Shown: piece after piece, positions 37,812 to 50,373 of the stretch
Numbering within the stretch: position 1 is the stretch's first letter
Layout: each line of letters starts with the position of its first letter
Source: Hyphochytrium catenoides
Lineage: Eukaryota > Sar > Hyphochytriomycetes > Hyphochytriales > Hyphochytriaceae
Reading direction: 5' to 3'
NCBI GenBank assembly: GCA_900088475.1
Contig: FLMG01003853.1
Location: 9,604-73,603 of the forward strand
Length of the DNA stretch: 64,000 nt
Program-made: the position numbers and the translations under genes
Notes under the pieces: model-generated
The model's database searches: none
What the model was told of the DNA's origin: nothing
The model's input: only the letters and a program-made list of their open reading frames with translations

Positions 37812-38807
37812 GACTCCGCTTTAGAGCAAGTTAGAGTACTGCCGAGAGATTCTCAAGAAAGCCTTTGCTTGCGCCAAGACCGTGCAAACACTAGTCCTGC
37901 ACACGTTCTGGCTTTTGCTTGCGCCAAGACGTGCAAACACTAGCCCTGCGCGACGTTCTGACAGGTGACAATCGCCCACACAGAAAGAAAAAGCGTTTCT
38001 GCAAGTTAGGCAGCGGAGGTTCACTCCTCAATTCTGATTGAAGCTTTGTGTCAAACGACGCTAAGGTGCGCACATTGCAGTAGATGGGGCCCCTCTAATG
38101 ACACATTATGCCAATACGGTCGTGTGGTAGAAGCCTTAAAAGGGGAGAGAGCGCACCAATTGCGCCCACACAACAGCAGATTTTGTACTTCCTTGTCACT
38201 TGATGGCGAAGGGTAATGAAAGAGCTTCTTTATGGTTCTGTTTTCCTGCCGTTGTTTGTCTCCAGGAGACACGCGGTGCCACTTCCTCTTTACCATCGAT
38301 CGCTCTCTCTCTCCTCTTTCCGCTCTTCCACTCTTCAGTGTGAAGCAGCCCCTCTTCCTCGTGCGGCAAGGTGGTGGTGGTAACAACAAAATCACAAGAC
38401 ACTGATAGACAAGAAGACCGACCTGTCCACCAGCTTTGGCTATCAACTTTCTTCCTTCTCCTTCCTACGCAGTACGCAGACAAGACTCTCACTCTTCTTA
38501 CCCTCATCCCCTATGTCCTCTTCAATATCCTTCTAGTGAGTTGTTGGTAGGCTCAGCGCCCATCTCACTGCACAGCGTGTCCAGGGCATGTCTTTAATGT
38601 GTTTATGTGTTCCGAGGATGGCACTCTCGGATTCTCCTAACATCTAAACAATCAATAGTATGTGTGGCGGGAGCACTGAGCCAATCGGACGCCCAAATAA
38701 ATAATAGACTACTTCTAATGATAACGATCAAGCAGTGGTATCAACCACCAAGAGCTGGCAAAGCAGGAGCAGCGGTAAACAGTGGCAGAAGGCCCGGAAG
38801 TCTCGCG
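37812..38807. other. Intergenic region CCDC174 / golgin
   Basis: Between the start of CCDC174 and the stop of the GRIP golgin, both on minus. It contains a two-copy 50-bp tandem repeat close to the CCDC174 ATG. Two overlapping minus-strand ORFs at 38051-38507 show no domain. Confidence 0.5.
37864..37962. repeat. Two-copy 50-bp tandem duplication
   Basis: Two near-identical units begin TTTGCTTGCGCCAAGAC and end at ACGTTCTG, offset by 50 bp and differing at a few positions. They lie 53 bp upstream of the CCDC174 start codon, so the copy number may affect its promoter. A recent local duplication. Confidence 0.85.
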
Positions 38808-41800
38808 TCAATGCATCATCCGTTCTTGAGAGGATGTTGAGGTAGTTGATGGTGGGCCAGCTTCATACGGCAGCACACGCACTGTATCATCAGCCATGGC
38901 GGCTGCCGCTGCGGCCGCTGCTTCCAAAGCTTCTGTCGGGATGGCTGGAAAAAAAGTAAGGATGAATACTAGTTAGAGCTGTTACTCAGTTGAGCAATTG
39001 GACGACACGAATAGCCAAATAAACCAAGAAAAAAAAATAGAGGTCTGGGGCAAAGCTTACAGGGTTTCCGACCCCATCTTAGGCTTCTCATTCGGCCGAA
39101 GTTACTCCCAGGAGTCGGCGGAGTTTGTGGGTGGACTCCGCCTGTCGTCGGGCTCTCATTGGAAATGTTGAAAGGGAGCACAATCTGTTTCGGTGGGGTG
39201 ATGGACTTCTTCCTTTCCCGTATAGCGGCGGTTTCTTCGGGGGAGAACTCAAGCAACGTGGTCAGGACAGGCTCTAAACTCTTTTGACCCGGTGAACCTT
39301 CGGGCAAGGTCATATACTAATAAGGAGGTCATTAGCTGCTCTTAGCCTTTACGACAGTTAGATAGAGATCAATCAAACTGAGGAGGGGGGAGGGCACAAC
39401 GAAGGGGAACCGCGTCAGCAAAGCGACATCGAGACAAACCCGGAAAGATGAGCAGCATTGAGGAACAGGAAGTCTCGGTAATTCTGCAGAACGACCTATC
39501 ATACCTGGAAGACGATGTTCTTGAGATATTCCATATTAACCCCTAGATAAAAGATCACCAGCAAAGTTAAAACTTCTTAGCATTAGGCCGAAAGAAGAAA
39601 GACGCATCTTGCCTTCTCGTCGCCGACTTTTTAAGGCGTTCTCTGTCTTCTTCTTCTCTGCGTTTAGCCGATCACTGAAACTGGCAAGTTCCTGCGGTTT
39701 GGGTAGCAGCACATCAAGTAAATGCCCTTAAGAGCACGAGGGGAAGCTAAAGAGTCCGCCTGAGTACCTCGTTAGCCTCAATGAGCTTCCGCTGCAATGT
39801 CTGAATCACTTCTTGCTGAGCTCTAAACTCGACATCTCTTTGTGCCTGCAAGCATCAGCCGATAAGATAAAGGTGTCTTCGTACAGCCAGAGTCTCAAAT
39901 ATAATATTTGTGGAATGTTTATGATCCAAAACTTAAAATGCCAGGGATTGTATCGTGGTAAAGCAGAGAGACACAGACCTGGAACTGCGCATATTTGAAG
40001 ATCCTTCGATCGTCAGCGCTGCCACTTTCCACTTCCTGATTGTTCAAGATTTATAAGTCAGGTTATACCTCTCGTTCAGTAGTCTGTCACGATATACGCG
40101 ACTCGCGTACCTCTTGAAGTTTTTTTAGTCTTTCTTGTAGGGCTTCGACTTCTCTTTCTCGTTCCTCGACGAGCTGTCGAGCTAGCCGCTGCTTGTGCTT
40201 GAACTCTGCATCCTGCCGGCGCATAGCCGCCATCAAATCCTCCTTCTACAAGCGCACTGCAGTTGGTCACCCTGCTTCTTGAGAAACTTGAAAGGTATTG
40301 ATTTTGAAGGAAATTGCTACTGCTGAGTGCAATCACTACGTAACCTACTTGATCTTCGAGCTCTTTTGCTCGGGAGTTGTTGAGTCTTAGGATCTCCTCT
40401 TCCTTCTCACTTAACGCATAACTGAAGGAAGCCTCTTTCTCCTACACCAGATTGGATTAGTTAGTCTGTGTGGGGAAGCCCCATCAAAATCCTAGAGCGC
40501 AGGTAACTATGGCCATCCTCTTCCGTCCTCATTCCTCTCCTTGCTGATCTTTTCCTTAGAAATATATCGCAATTTCTCACCTCAAGAGTCCTCCTGACCC
40601 GTGCAAGCTCAATCTCGACCTTTCTACATTTTTCAACCGACTTTTTCCTCTGCATTCAATGGCAAAATAAGGAAGAAGGACGGATATTAATGGGAAGAAT
40701 ACGAGCGTGAGGTCATTTTCCGCAGGGAGATGTAGTGGGGCACATAAAAGAATCTTCAAAGTGAGAACAACAAATATACAGAGCGCCCCAATTCAAGAGA
40801 GGGAAAGATTGCGGACGACCAAAACATCGCTAGTAGTTTTCTCTCCCATAACCTTTGCATGTAAGATCGACCAGCAGATAATCGGGGGCTCAACGATATT
40901 TAACACGGATGGACATGAAGGTCACGACGTAGCATAGAGATGGGTAGCGGTACGACAAGGGTCTCTTATATGAAAACAAAGGAGTGGCTTATCCTGCAGG
41001 AAATAGAAAACGACGAGGCTCGTGAACCGTTTACCTCATCCATCTCCTTGTCATACTCATGCTGCAGCTGTTCAAGCTCCGCTTGGACTGCCGCCGCCTG
41101 AGCAACCCGTTCAGCATGAATTTCAGTCGCTCTTTCCTTTTCTTTTCTCAGCCGTTGTAAGAGGGAAGAGCTTTCGACTGCCTTCGTTCGGAGCTCCGAT
41201 AGTTGCTTGAGTGAGACAATTGGAGTAAGAAGCGGAAATTTGACTAGGGTACAAGGGCCAGGCAACGCGGCATCAGGAACGGTATGCAAAAGATATAGAA
41301 GGGACAAAAACGGCTGAGTCTTCTAACTTTAGCTGCTTCTTCACCTGGTTGATTGCCTCGTTATTTTCCTTTAGCACCTTAATGTGTGCCTTTAGATCTT
41401 CATTTTCTGAAGCAAGTGATTGCAGGTCTGACTCCAGCCCAGAAACACGGCAGGTGGCGCTCTCAAGAGCCTAACGGCAGAGACTCAGTGCCCAGAGTCG
41501 ACTGCCTATGGCTTACATAGTGTTTACGACTAGACTGCGTCAAGGCGGGAATCGAGCAGGAAAGGACGAATACCTAACTCAGACCAGAAGAGTGCGAGTC
41601 GGAAGAGACGCCCCGAAATGCTTGGCTTTATAGCTTTACCTCTTCCAGACGCTTCGAAGACTCAGACTCGTAAGTGGCGGCTTTGAAAGTCAGCAGAGCC
41701 TAGGGACGGAAAGCGGGAAGCATAACTTATCCAGAGAACACGAAGAGCTGATCAAAAACCAGAAGTGTACACAACAGTATATAGATGGTAGTCAATTTCA

Positions 41801-44800
41801 GTGGCAGGATACACTAGACAGTAATAAAAGGGTGAGAAAACGTCAAGAAGGAGAGGTTCCACTATGAGAGTAATCGCATCATTTAGATAGATAACTGAGA
41901 TGTACCTTTTCCTCTTGCAGCGCAGCAATTTTATCGTCATAGGACCTCAGCCGATCCATCCAATCCTAGCGGAGGAGGGAAAGTCAGTATCTCATCTCAA
42001 TTGTGAGACTACTTCTAGCAGAGCCCTTTCACAATGGAAAGGGTAAAGTCGCCCCAGATACAGGGCATAGAACTGAACGCTGAAGACACGGTCGCCTCAC
42101 CTCTTCTTTCTTGAGTAGTGTATTGATGCTGTCATCTTTCTCTTGTATGTTTGATAGAAGGAGGTGCTTCTCCTCCCTTTCTTTTCGTAATTCTTCCTCC
42201 AAGGACTCTAAGTTTCTGAAACATAGGGGATTTATCACATATGTGCCATAGACAAATCCGTGCATCAGAATTGGTTCTAAGCTCAGAGGTTAGCGGCGCC
42301 TCGTCGCTTCTTGGCTTCAAGTTACCTATTAGCCGCTTCCAGCCGTTCCTCTAGCTGGTCGCGCGCTGCTTCTGACACCTCTAGCTTCTTAGTCAGCCCT
42401 GTCTCGCTCTCCTCTAACTTGAGTGTAGTCAACCTCAGAGTTTCACATCGTTTCAAAGCTGAGCTAAGTTGGGCCTACAAATGTTCGAGCCCAGGTGAGT
42501 CAGCTGAAGGGCGATATGACTGGATGCGAGAACACTAAGTGTTTCGCAATCAGTGAGTACTGGCAGTGCTTGTGATGACAGCAAGAGTCACACTTAAGGT
42601 TGCGGAAACTGCAGCCAGCTTGAGGAGGCGCATTGAATAGCGATTTCACCGCATTGCGCCTAAGCAGAAAAATCACACAGAGTAAAGATAGCTCCAAGTA
42701 GCGACTAGTACATCGAAGTGGTTACTAATACTTTAGAGGAGTAGAGGAAGGTCTCCGTCTCAAGGCAGGGAGATGACAAATTAATGACCAATCCAGGCGA
42801 AGTATTCAAAAATGCAACTTCTTCAAATTGCAATCACCTCTAGTCTTTCAGCAGCTTGTCTGTGCACCCTTTCTCCATTCTGCAAATCAAGTAACTGATC
42901 CTCTAGTTCTTTCTGCTGAATCTCCATCTTTGAACGCTCCTCTGCCCATGCTGATTGGTGCTGTCCAAGCAACTCCTCTGAGAGCTGAATTGCATCCAAA
43001 AAGTATTATGTGAGAATCCCGAAGGGAGAAAGAGGTAAACGCACGAGCAGAGGGCCGGCTCATGGACAGAGAAGTACAGGAAACACTATTGTTGCAACTC
43101 TCGCCAAAGTGTTGCCGTCTTAGGCCCCCAGCAGTCCCACCAATAGTGTCAACATTGTCGTCTCCTATTGTTCTCAGTTGCAGCTAGGCTCAGTCCATCA
43201 AGTATGCATCTGGGCACATCTTACCTTCAATTGCCTCTGTAGAATATCGTCCTTGGACAGGGGGCTGCCGTTTGTCGCCGTCATGGATTGGTCCCCAGTA
43301 TCTGAGACCTAGACGATCGGGCGAGTCAGTCAGCCTGGACTTCCCAAGCTCACCCTTATATCACGTGCCCAACGTGACCGCTGTCTCATTCTTGGCATGT
43401 CCCCTTGACATATGCTTTAACCGGGAATATAGCGGAGAATCACAACTAGTCTTCTCTCACCTCCTTAACCAGGTCTTGGAGTTTGAGTTGGTGTTGCAGG
43501 TCTAGTATCTGTGCACGCTGCTGTGTGTGTGCTTTTTCCATCTCTGCTGTGAATCTATTTCGCTCAGCGTGAGAAAAAACGAGTTAAGGTGCATGAATGA
43601 TGAGCGTCGAAGAACACCATGAGCCATACGAGAAAGAGAGAAGTGAGCGGAAAAGTGGTTGAAAGAGTCAGTTCTCGCTAAACGCTCCAGTATGGGGTTG
43701 GAGAACATCCGTCGCAAGGGAGAGCAACAATAGTACAATGTGGCGCAAGAGGGATGGAGCAAAAAGCACAGTTATCAGAACTAAGCAAGGGGTCAAGGTC
43801 TCTCAAGGCTCCCAATGCCCATGTCTAGACTGTAATAGAACCAAAGTAGAGCAGAGATCCACGAGAAGGGGATCTTGATAAAGTGTGAGGTGGATATGAA
43901 CAACGCTCGCTTGATATCCCTCAATGCTGCGTCCCTGCCTTCCTCTTTCTTCCGCCACAACTTCAATAGCTTCTTCCCGTCGACAACATTATCATTTCCT
44001 CTATCTGAGACGAGGACCCAAGAAAGAAGTTCAACAAACCATAAAAGCTTTTGGAATCTGAGAAAGATGTTGGTTCACCGTCATCAGCCTGTAAGAGAGT
44101 AGAAAGAAATGATGCCTTTGGTTCAAGAGCGAAGAGACCGACCTTCAACCTTCCCATCCTCTTGTTCTTCCTCCTTTCGATCCATTGCCTCCCTCTTCTC
44201 CTCCAATTCCGATCCTTCATCTAGCTGGACTGTCTTACGGATTCGTGGAACCTCTTCAATGCCCAACGTCTGCTTAGCGAAGTCTTCCAGGACTTCTAGG
44301 TCAAGGTGGACTGCAGCTCGTCGGGCGCTCTCTTCAAGCAACTGGGCACGAAGGATCTTGTTCTGCTCATGGAGGTTCACGGTTGATTCGTACAAGTCCT
44401 ACGCAAGCAAAGAATAAGGTTATCAAAAGCCTGCTGCGGAGGTAAAGAAGAAAAGACAGAGATATGGAGACATAGAGGAGAGGGAGGCCAAGGGAAAGAG
44501 AGAGAGAAGCCAGGCAGAAAGAGACAGAGAACGAGAGAGAAACACAAAGGAATAGGAACATAGAGAGGAACCGGTAGGAGAAATTGAACAGAAGGGATCA
44601 CAGGCGTATAACGAGAGGAACAGAGAAACAAGGGATGACGAAATGGGAGACTGAGGAAGAAGCGCGGGTCGATGGGTTTGTGTAGATGGTAAAGTTAAGA
44701 GGGAGGAAGGTACGATGAGATGGACCATCGGGACTAACTCGCCTGGTAGGAGAGTTGATCAAGCCCGTCACTGCTGATCGGCCCATTCTCTGTTGCATCT

Positions 44801-45012
44801 CTGCGTCCAGCGGTGGCTGTAGCCGAGCTTCCTGCCTGGGCCCCATCTGAAGCTGAGTGCTTCAAGAAACTGAGGCCCTTCAGCCCTTTACTGATGCCTC
44901 CGGAGAGGTCAACGGAGCTTGCCGCTGAAGAGACGGAGGAGGAGGCTACAGACGACACTTGAGAAGCAAGCTTCTTCGAGGCCGTAAGACCCTTCTCGAA
45001 GTAGTTGCTCAT
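38808..45012 (-). CDS. GRIP-domain golgin
   Basis: Twenty-two exons from 45012-44743 down to 38944-38808 sum to 878 residues, with phases matching at all 21 junctions. The N-terminus is Ser/Ala-rich (LASQVSSVASSSVSS) and not coiled. Residues of about 90-745 are almost continuous heptad coiled coil, for example LEEELRKEREEKHLLL. The C-terminus has a GRIP domain (VNMEYLKNIVFQYM, then LEPVLTTLLEFSPEE) with the Tyr that binds the Arl1 GTPase. A Pro/Ser and poly-Ala tail follows. GRIP golgins tether vesicles at the trans-Golgi. Introns are mostly 60-200 nt. One is AT-AC (43897-43569) and two use GC donors (44742-44399 and 39612-39543). Which golgin class (golgin-97, golgin-245 or GCC) cannot be told. 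Confidence 0.9.
39543..39612 (-). other. Probable GC-AG intron before the GRIP domain
   Basis: The junction AAG|GCAAGA ... ATCTAG|GGG (70 nt) joins REG to VNMEYLKN in phase. An alternative GT donor 16 nt upstream (AAAA|GTCGGC) is in the same phase but poor, so the exact site is uncertain. Confidence 0.5.
43569..43897 (-). other. U12-type AT-AC intron in the golgin gene
   Basis: A 329-nt intron. The 5' splice site is TTC|ATATCCACCT, the branch site CACCTTAAC contains the full CCTTAAC core, and the 3' splice site CTCAC|GCTGAG lies about 15 nt after the branch adenosine. The splice joins RDIKRALF to AERNRFTAEMEKA in phase 0 within the coiled coil. The only AG acceptor (five bases later, CTGAG) needs phase 0, and no GT donor in the preceding exon offers it. 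Confidence 0.8.
44399..44742 (-). other. GC-AG intron 1 of the golgin gene
   Basis: The junction CAG|GCGAGT ... GCGTAG|GAC joins phase 0 to phase 0. The nearby GT (GCGA|GTTAGT) would give phase 1 and break the downstream frame. Apart from the C at +2, the donor pairs well with U1. Confidence 0.65.
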
Positions 45013-46217
45013 CCTGCCCTATCCGCCTTGGTCGGCTCTATCCGCACACGCCCATGAAGATTACTCTTGCTGCCACTAGAGCACAAATCGTCCAAGACAT
45101 AACCTGCAAGAGACCATGTGTTGCTGCGCTTATTGCTGGAGATTATATGTGCTGAGAGAGGCTTCGCACTTCGTGAAGGTGTGACCTACGCCTCGTTGAA
45201 AGACGATGATGGAGCTTGATAGGAGCAAGCTCTCGGTCCCTTCAGCAGCGTCGCGCATCTCTTCAACTCTTGTCCGAAGTAGTCTTTCTGCTGCAGTTCT
45301 TGACCCCATAGAGTTCTACTACTCCACTGTGCTTCTGATGAATCTTTGAGCTACAGTACAATAACCTAGGTACAGTATTTTTATAGATGGATGTCTGTCT
45401 TGCATTGAAACTTGCTATTCATTGTCGCATGGCTTTTTCAGAGCTTCAAGTTCCACAACCAGGAGCGTCCTGTCCGTCAAGACCGCTCTTCTTCATGTTT
45501 CTTTTGGTGAGATGTGGCTCGCAGTTTGCTATGGTGATCACTAGGAAATAGTGCGTAGCAAGGAAGGAGGAGAGGACCTTCGCTCCCCTAATAGTGCTTA
45601 GTCTGGGAAGATGAAAGGGACGCCATCCGGTTGGGTCAACTCTATAAGGCGCCAAGCACCGCTGAGTGAAGTGAATAGGAGTGATGCGATGATATTGCAA
45701 GAGGGATATGAGATGGGAGGTCAACTTTGTCACGTCAAAGCGTAGAGGATGAGGAAGGTTGGGATGAGACGCGTGAACCAAGGGCAGACTAGATAAGAAG
45801 TGATTTTCTGAAGGGGAAGACGGCAATGCTTGAAGAGATGACAGTTCAAGAGACATGTGCCATCGGCTGGGAGTTAAAGCGCAAAAGGGAACTCTCTGAT
45901 GGAGTTAGACGTGTTCCTGCGCATTGACTATCTGCAGCAAGACTGCGATGGGCAGAAGGTCCCGACAATGGAAGAAGGGCCATCTACCGGCTAGAAAACT
46001 TGGCAGAAGCGCTAGGACCGCCTTATGTATGCCGGAGACGGTGAATAAATATACTAGGAGTTTGCACCTTGATAGTTAGTGGGTCCACTATCGTCACAAA
46101 CGAATAGATAAACGGGCCTTGGGACGAAGAAGTGGCCATCGCTGATGAATGACAGGATGCCTCTGAGCATAAGGAGCAACGTGCTATCGCTGCAAGGTGA
46201 AGAGGCGTCATATGGTA
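45013..46217. other. Intergenic region golgin / antiporter
   Basis: About 1.2 kb between the golgin start and the antiporter stop (both minus). It holds one ATG-initiated ORF of 136 codons, listed separately, and nothing else I can support. Confidence 0.45.
45446..45856 (-). CDS. Hypothetical ORF (doubtful)
   Basis: An uninterrupted ATG-initiated ORF of 136 codons in an otherwise empty interval. The product is Leu/Ser/His/Pro-rich, with no signal peptide, no recognisable domain and no flanking splice sites. It could be a small lineage-specific gene or part of the 5' untranslated region of the golgin gene. Confidence 0.2.
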   Translation of the reverse strand: MSLELSSLQALPSSPSENHFLSSLPLVHASHPNLPHPLRFDVTKLTSHLISLLQYHRITPIHFTQRCLAPYRVDPTGWRPFHLPRLSTIRGAKVLSSFLATHYFLVITIANCEPHLTKRNMKKSGLDGQDAPGCGT

Positions 46218-49200
46218 CTAGAAGCTCAACTTTCGTCGGTGCACGTGGTTGATAGGAGAGAAGCGAAGGCGACTCAATCCTTCTGCACCTCGAGGGGCTG
46301 CCTGATCCAATCTGGGAATCATGTCTAAGTTCTCTAAAGATTGTCGAGCCTTTGCTTGAGAGTGACTTGGAGACCCTCTCTTGGCCTTCAGTGTTGCAGC
46401 AGAGGGAGAAAAAGCAGCAACTGCTTGAGAGAATGAGAGATTTTTCACCAGACTAGCTAGACCTAGATGGATAGCTGTGACGACCACGTATATGAGGTAG
46501 ATTTTTCTCGAGACCAGATTGAAAGACTGCGCCTTGCTCATGAATAGCAGTGAGAACTCCCCAAGCTGGAGAGAGAATTGAAAGAGAAAATGGGCCACGT
46601 AAGACGTTGGGAGCAAGAATGCCACACGATGCACCTTGAATTGAAGGAGACAGACAACAGAGAATTTCTTCTAAATGCGTTGGAAGCCGCATGAAGAGTG
46701 CAAAGCCCAGCGATGTTTCAAGAAGGGATCAAGCCTTATAACTGCTTTACCTGGGATAGAGTCACGGCTCCCTGCATCGCATCCTGTGAAGATGAATGGA
46801 AGAACCTAAGGACGCCATAAGACACTAGCACCTTTATTACCCAGAGCTGGACTGCTAAGACTGATATCTGCAACAGATGTGTCCAGACAAAGTACTGGAG
46901 GAACAGAGCAATGATGTCAGTCAACTTGCCTGCCACAAGGCCCACCCTAGCATCGTGTAAGCTCCATCATAAGAAGCAATGAAGCACCGGTTAAGAAGCG
47001 CGAAGAGGAAGCCAGAAAGCAACAGCTTCAATCGGTGGGCTTGACGACAGTTAAGGCCCCAAAATTATGGAGGGGAAAGAGGCAGGTTTATAAGAGATTA
47101 GGCAAGAGCATCTCAAAGTAACACGCCCCCGAAGAAGGCAGCAGCGCTAATGAGTTTCTACAATTCAGGGTTCCATTACCGGGCTGAGGATCATACCAAT
47201 CGATGCAAAGTACATCGAGCCAAAGAGATGGTCCAGCGGGCCAACAAGCTCCGCCATGATTCTGCAATAGCGTGGCCGCATGAAGGCCAGCCCAGCGAAG
47301 AACGCGCCTGCCTCCAAGGAAAGCCCGAGCAGCTACCCAGCAAGTATGATAAAAAAAAACCATCAAATTCAGTAAAGGAGGGCACGCCAGCAGAAAGTAT
47401 AGCTCATCTAATACACTGAGCGGCCCTCGCGCTTAAACTTCTCCCAACTTCTACTGTTACTTTCCCCTTGTTTTCCTTTACTGGCTTGACATCCCTCCTG
47501 ATCCAGCCCACATTGAGTCCGTACCTCTGTCAGCAGAGCCACGCTGAGGCAAGTGCTAATCATCCCTAATAGGACAACAGATTTTTCACTACTCTCGTCT
47601 CCGTCATCATCTTCATTTTCCTTCGGAGCTTCTCCAGATACCAGCTCAAACATTCGTGGTATGATATAGTGGGTAAGGGTCCATAACACACTAAACACTG
47701 ACAGATACGACAGGATAGCCTGCGTTCAGGACTTATTAGTCAATTGTGATAGGACAGAGAGCCCACAGTAATGCTTCTCAGACGCAGAGTGGTACAACGA
47801 AGTCAAGTGTAGGTCCAACCAGGTAGGAGCTTCATTTTATAGGTGACAGCTAAAAGAGATAAATACGTCCTGCCATAAAGGAGATCTGAGAGAGAGAGAG
47901 TAGGGCAAGTAAAGTGGCCGGGTCTCGAGCATAGTAGTAAACTAAGTACCTTCAGTGACTGCAGCCAGAAGAGAGAAGCAGACTCAGCAGCAAGAATGGC
48001 TGGGGCTGCCATAATAAGCCCCATTGTCAGGTCCTGCACAGCTACTATATGCCGGAGAAGGGCCAAGAAGGGCGATGGAGAGACGTGGCGCTCTTGGAGG
48101 AACTCTAAGTGTTAAAGGTGAGAAAGAAGACGAAGCATTGAACAAAGTATTTAGCCACCTGCACTTAGCTCAAGAACTCGTTTTGAGGAAGCGAAGCAGG
48201 AAAAGAGATAAAGAGATAGTAAGACACATCAGCCATTGCCCGCCTGTTGTGTACAAATGCGATAACCCAAAAGAATTGGAAACCCAGGAATCGCCTGTCT
48301 TACCGATGGCTAACCTTGTGGAGGACAGAGCGGAGGAGACACCCAATAAATAGCCTTCAAGAAGTGAACCGACTAGCCCGCAAAGAAAGAAGGAGAAGGT
48401 CGTCAGGATCATGGTTCCTAGAACTGTTCCTCCTCCCCCTATGAGGTATTGAGGTTCCACCTCTAGGCGGCTTTTCACCGTGAATGTGGAGCCATGGGCT
48501 AGGGTAGGAGGGGAGAGAGAATCAGCATGTGATGATAGAGAACTCAAACGAGTTTACGGAAAGACAGGATGAACTCACCAAAGAGGACAAAGAGACTCCC
48601 AAAAAGAGAGACTGTTTCCACCTATGAGGACGGAAGAACATAGAAACGCGGTTTAACCAGTGCCCTCCCTCGACTTGAACACCAAAACGGTGGAATGGCC
48701 AGGACCTTGATGCTAGTCCCCTCCACTTTCTCCGCCTCACACCATTCTTTTCCTCTCTAGGTCATCACAGCCCAGATCAGTTCCACATGCCTCCCCACTA
48801 TTATTGTAAATATATGCTATTGGCCGAGGACGATAGGGTTGCTTGTGCTCGATGGGATCTTTCTCAACTTCTTCACTCTCACCCTACCCTATCACCTTTC
48901 GTCCCTTTGTGCACATCCTTCGGTGGCTCCCGGATATGGAAGGTCCTTACCTTCTGGAACTGCTTGACGATAAAAAGGCCAGAAGGTCCAACAATAGATC
49001 CCGCCACAATGTACCCAAATGCAGGCGGCAGACGGCAATAAGAAGACAACAGACCTCCAAAAGCAGCAGCAACGATGAGAACAGCAATCTCCCATAGGAG
49101 TGGGAGGTCGTGGTGTAGGACCTACATGAAGGCAATGGAAGAGATTACAAGTCAAAGAAGCGAAGTCCAACATAGGTTACGCGAGAGCTAACCATTTTAA

Positions 49201-50373
49201 AGCGCAAACTGAGGACTGCTGAGGTTCCAGAACCAGAGGTTTGCGCTCGGGAAGTGACAGATGAAGCCACAAACTGAATAAAAGGTACTCACAGCAGGGT
49301 CAGCTTCTTGTCTTATTTCCTGTAGCTTCTCGAGCTCCTCTGCTGGAAGGTCGGCTCCATCCTGGCAAGAACAAAGAGGTCGACATCGTGAGCATGCGCC
49401 TTGGAACAGCAAAAGCGTAAGACTAATCCGCTGGGAAAGGGAAGCTCCAGCGTTCTCACTCCTCCAGGGTATGCTTTCACCGTGCTAGACCATCCTCTAA
49501 GCCTGACATACCAAGATGTCTCCAGTCTCAAAGTCTAGAACTCCTTGTAGTCCTTCCTTTCTAAGTTGTTGAACATGTTCTTCAATATGATGTTTCTTTA
49601 AGTGCTCCTCCAACGATGAGATCAGCTCTTGGCGCACACTCTCTTCCTCCTCTACGTTTTCCAGGCCTTGAATGCTATCAGTTATATTCAGGACAACTTG
49701 GGACAAACTCTCTCTCATCTGTTGGAGATATGCCGCAATTTTCTCGACCTGATCGTTGCTTTTTTCTATGGCAAGCTGAGTGAGAGGGGCGAAAGTATGG
49801 AAGGTAGAAGATCTCCTACTTTTTGTTCGCGTGCCTTTGCCTTTAGCCTTCGTTCCCTTCTCACCGACCGGAGGTTCAGAAGCCTCAATGTTCTGCAGTC
49901 TGGCCAATTGTAACTCCAGCTAAGGGCCAAGAGGAAGAGATCATCAGAGAAGGTACACTTTTGAAGGGCGAACCAGGACAGACAGAGAACTTGCGTCACT
50001 AAATGCGTCCGCATGTGTGTAGTCCTAGGTACTGCCCACATGAAACGAGATCTAACATCGAGTAAGGTCATGGTAATTCCTGTAGCGCATCATACGCCAC
50101 GGTCTGTTCACTTCTTACATTCTTTTTGATGTCGTTCAAGCGTTCCTGGACCTCGTCCACCTCGGGCGGTCTCGGTCCATTGGAGGTTGGGGTGCCGTCA
50201 TGATCCGCTATCGCAGACGTTACCTCGGCCTCTCTTTGCTCGACTCCTTCCGAGCCGCTAGGGATAAGAGCTACATCCTCCTGATGTGGCACGTGGGATA
50301 TGCCGGCATTGACAACGCATCCGACAAAAATAAAAAGCACGAGGGAGAAAAGGCTATGCCTTGAGGAGGCCAT
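46218..50373 (-). CDS. TMCO3/KEA-type monovalent cation:proton antiporter
   Basis: Eleven exons (50373-50119, 49919-49512, 49361-49293, 49121-48951, 48621-48579, 48498-48304, 48104-47950, 47719-47525, 47332-47180, 46894-46751, 46565-46218) give 711 residues in frame. TMCO3 and plant KEA4-6 have the same design and a similar length. A signal peptide (SLFSLVLFIFVGCVVNAG) leads to an acidic lumenal region and a coiled coil (about 85-240), then the CPA2 exchanger domain. Its landmarks are LPPAFGYIVAGSIVGPSGL, VQDLTMGLIMAAPA, LGLSLEAGAFFAGLAF, FGSMYFASIGM, FVWTHL and LGEFSLLFMSKA. The family exchanges K+ or Na+ for H+ in Golgi and endosomal membranes. The tail after about residue 650 is polar and specific to this gene. 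The ATG at 50373 is the first one in good register with the signal peptide. Confidence 0.92.

Noticed and set aside
46023-46211. Minus-strand ORF starting with TPLHLAA, like an ankyrin repeat
   Set aside because: The resemblance is only seven residues, with no second repeat and no splice context, and it lies just after the antiporter stop.
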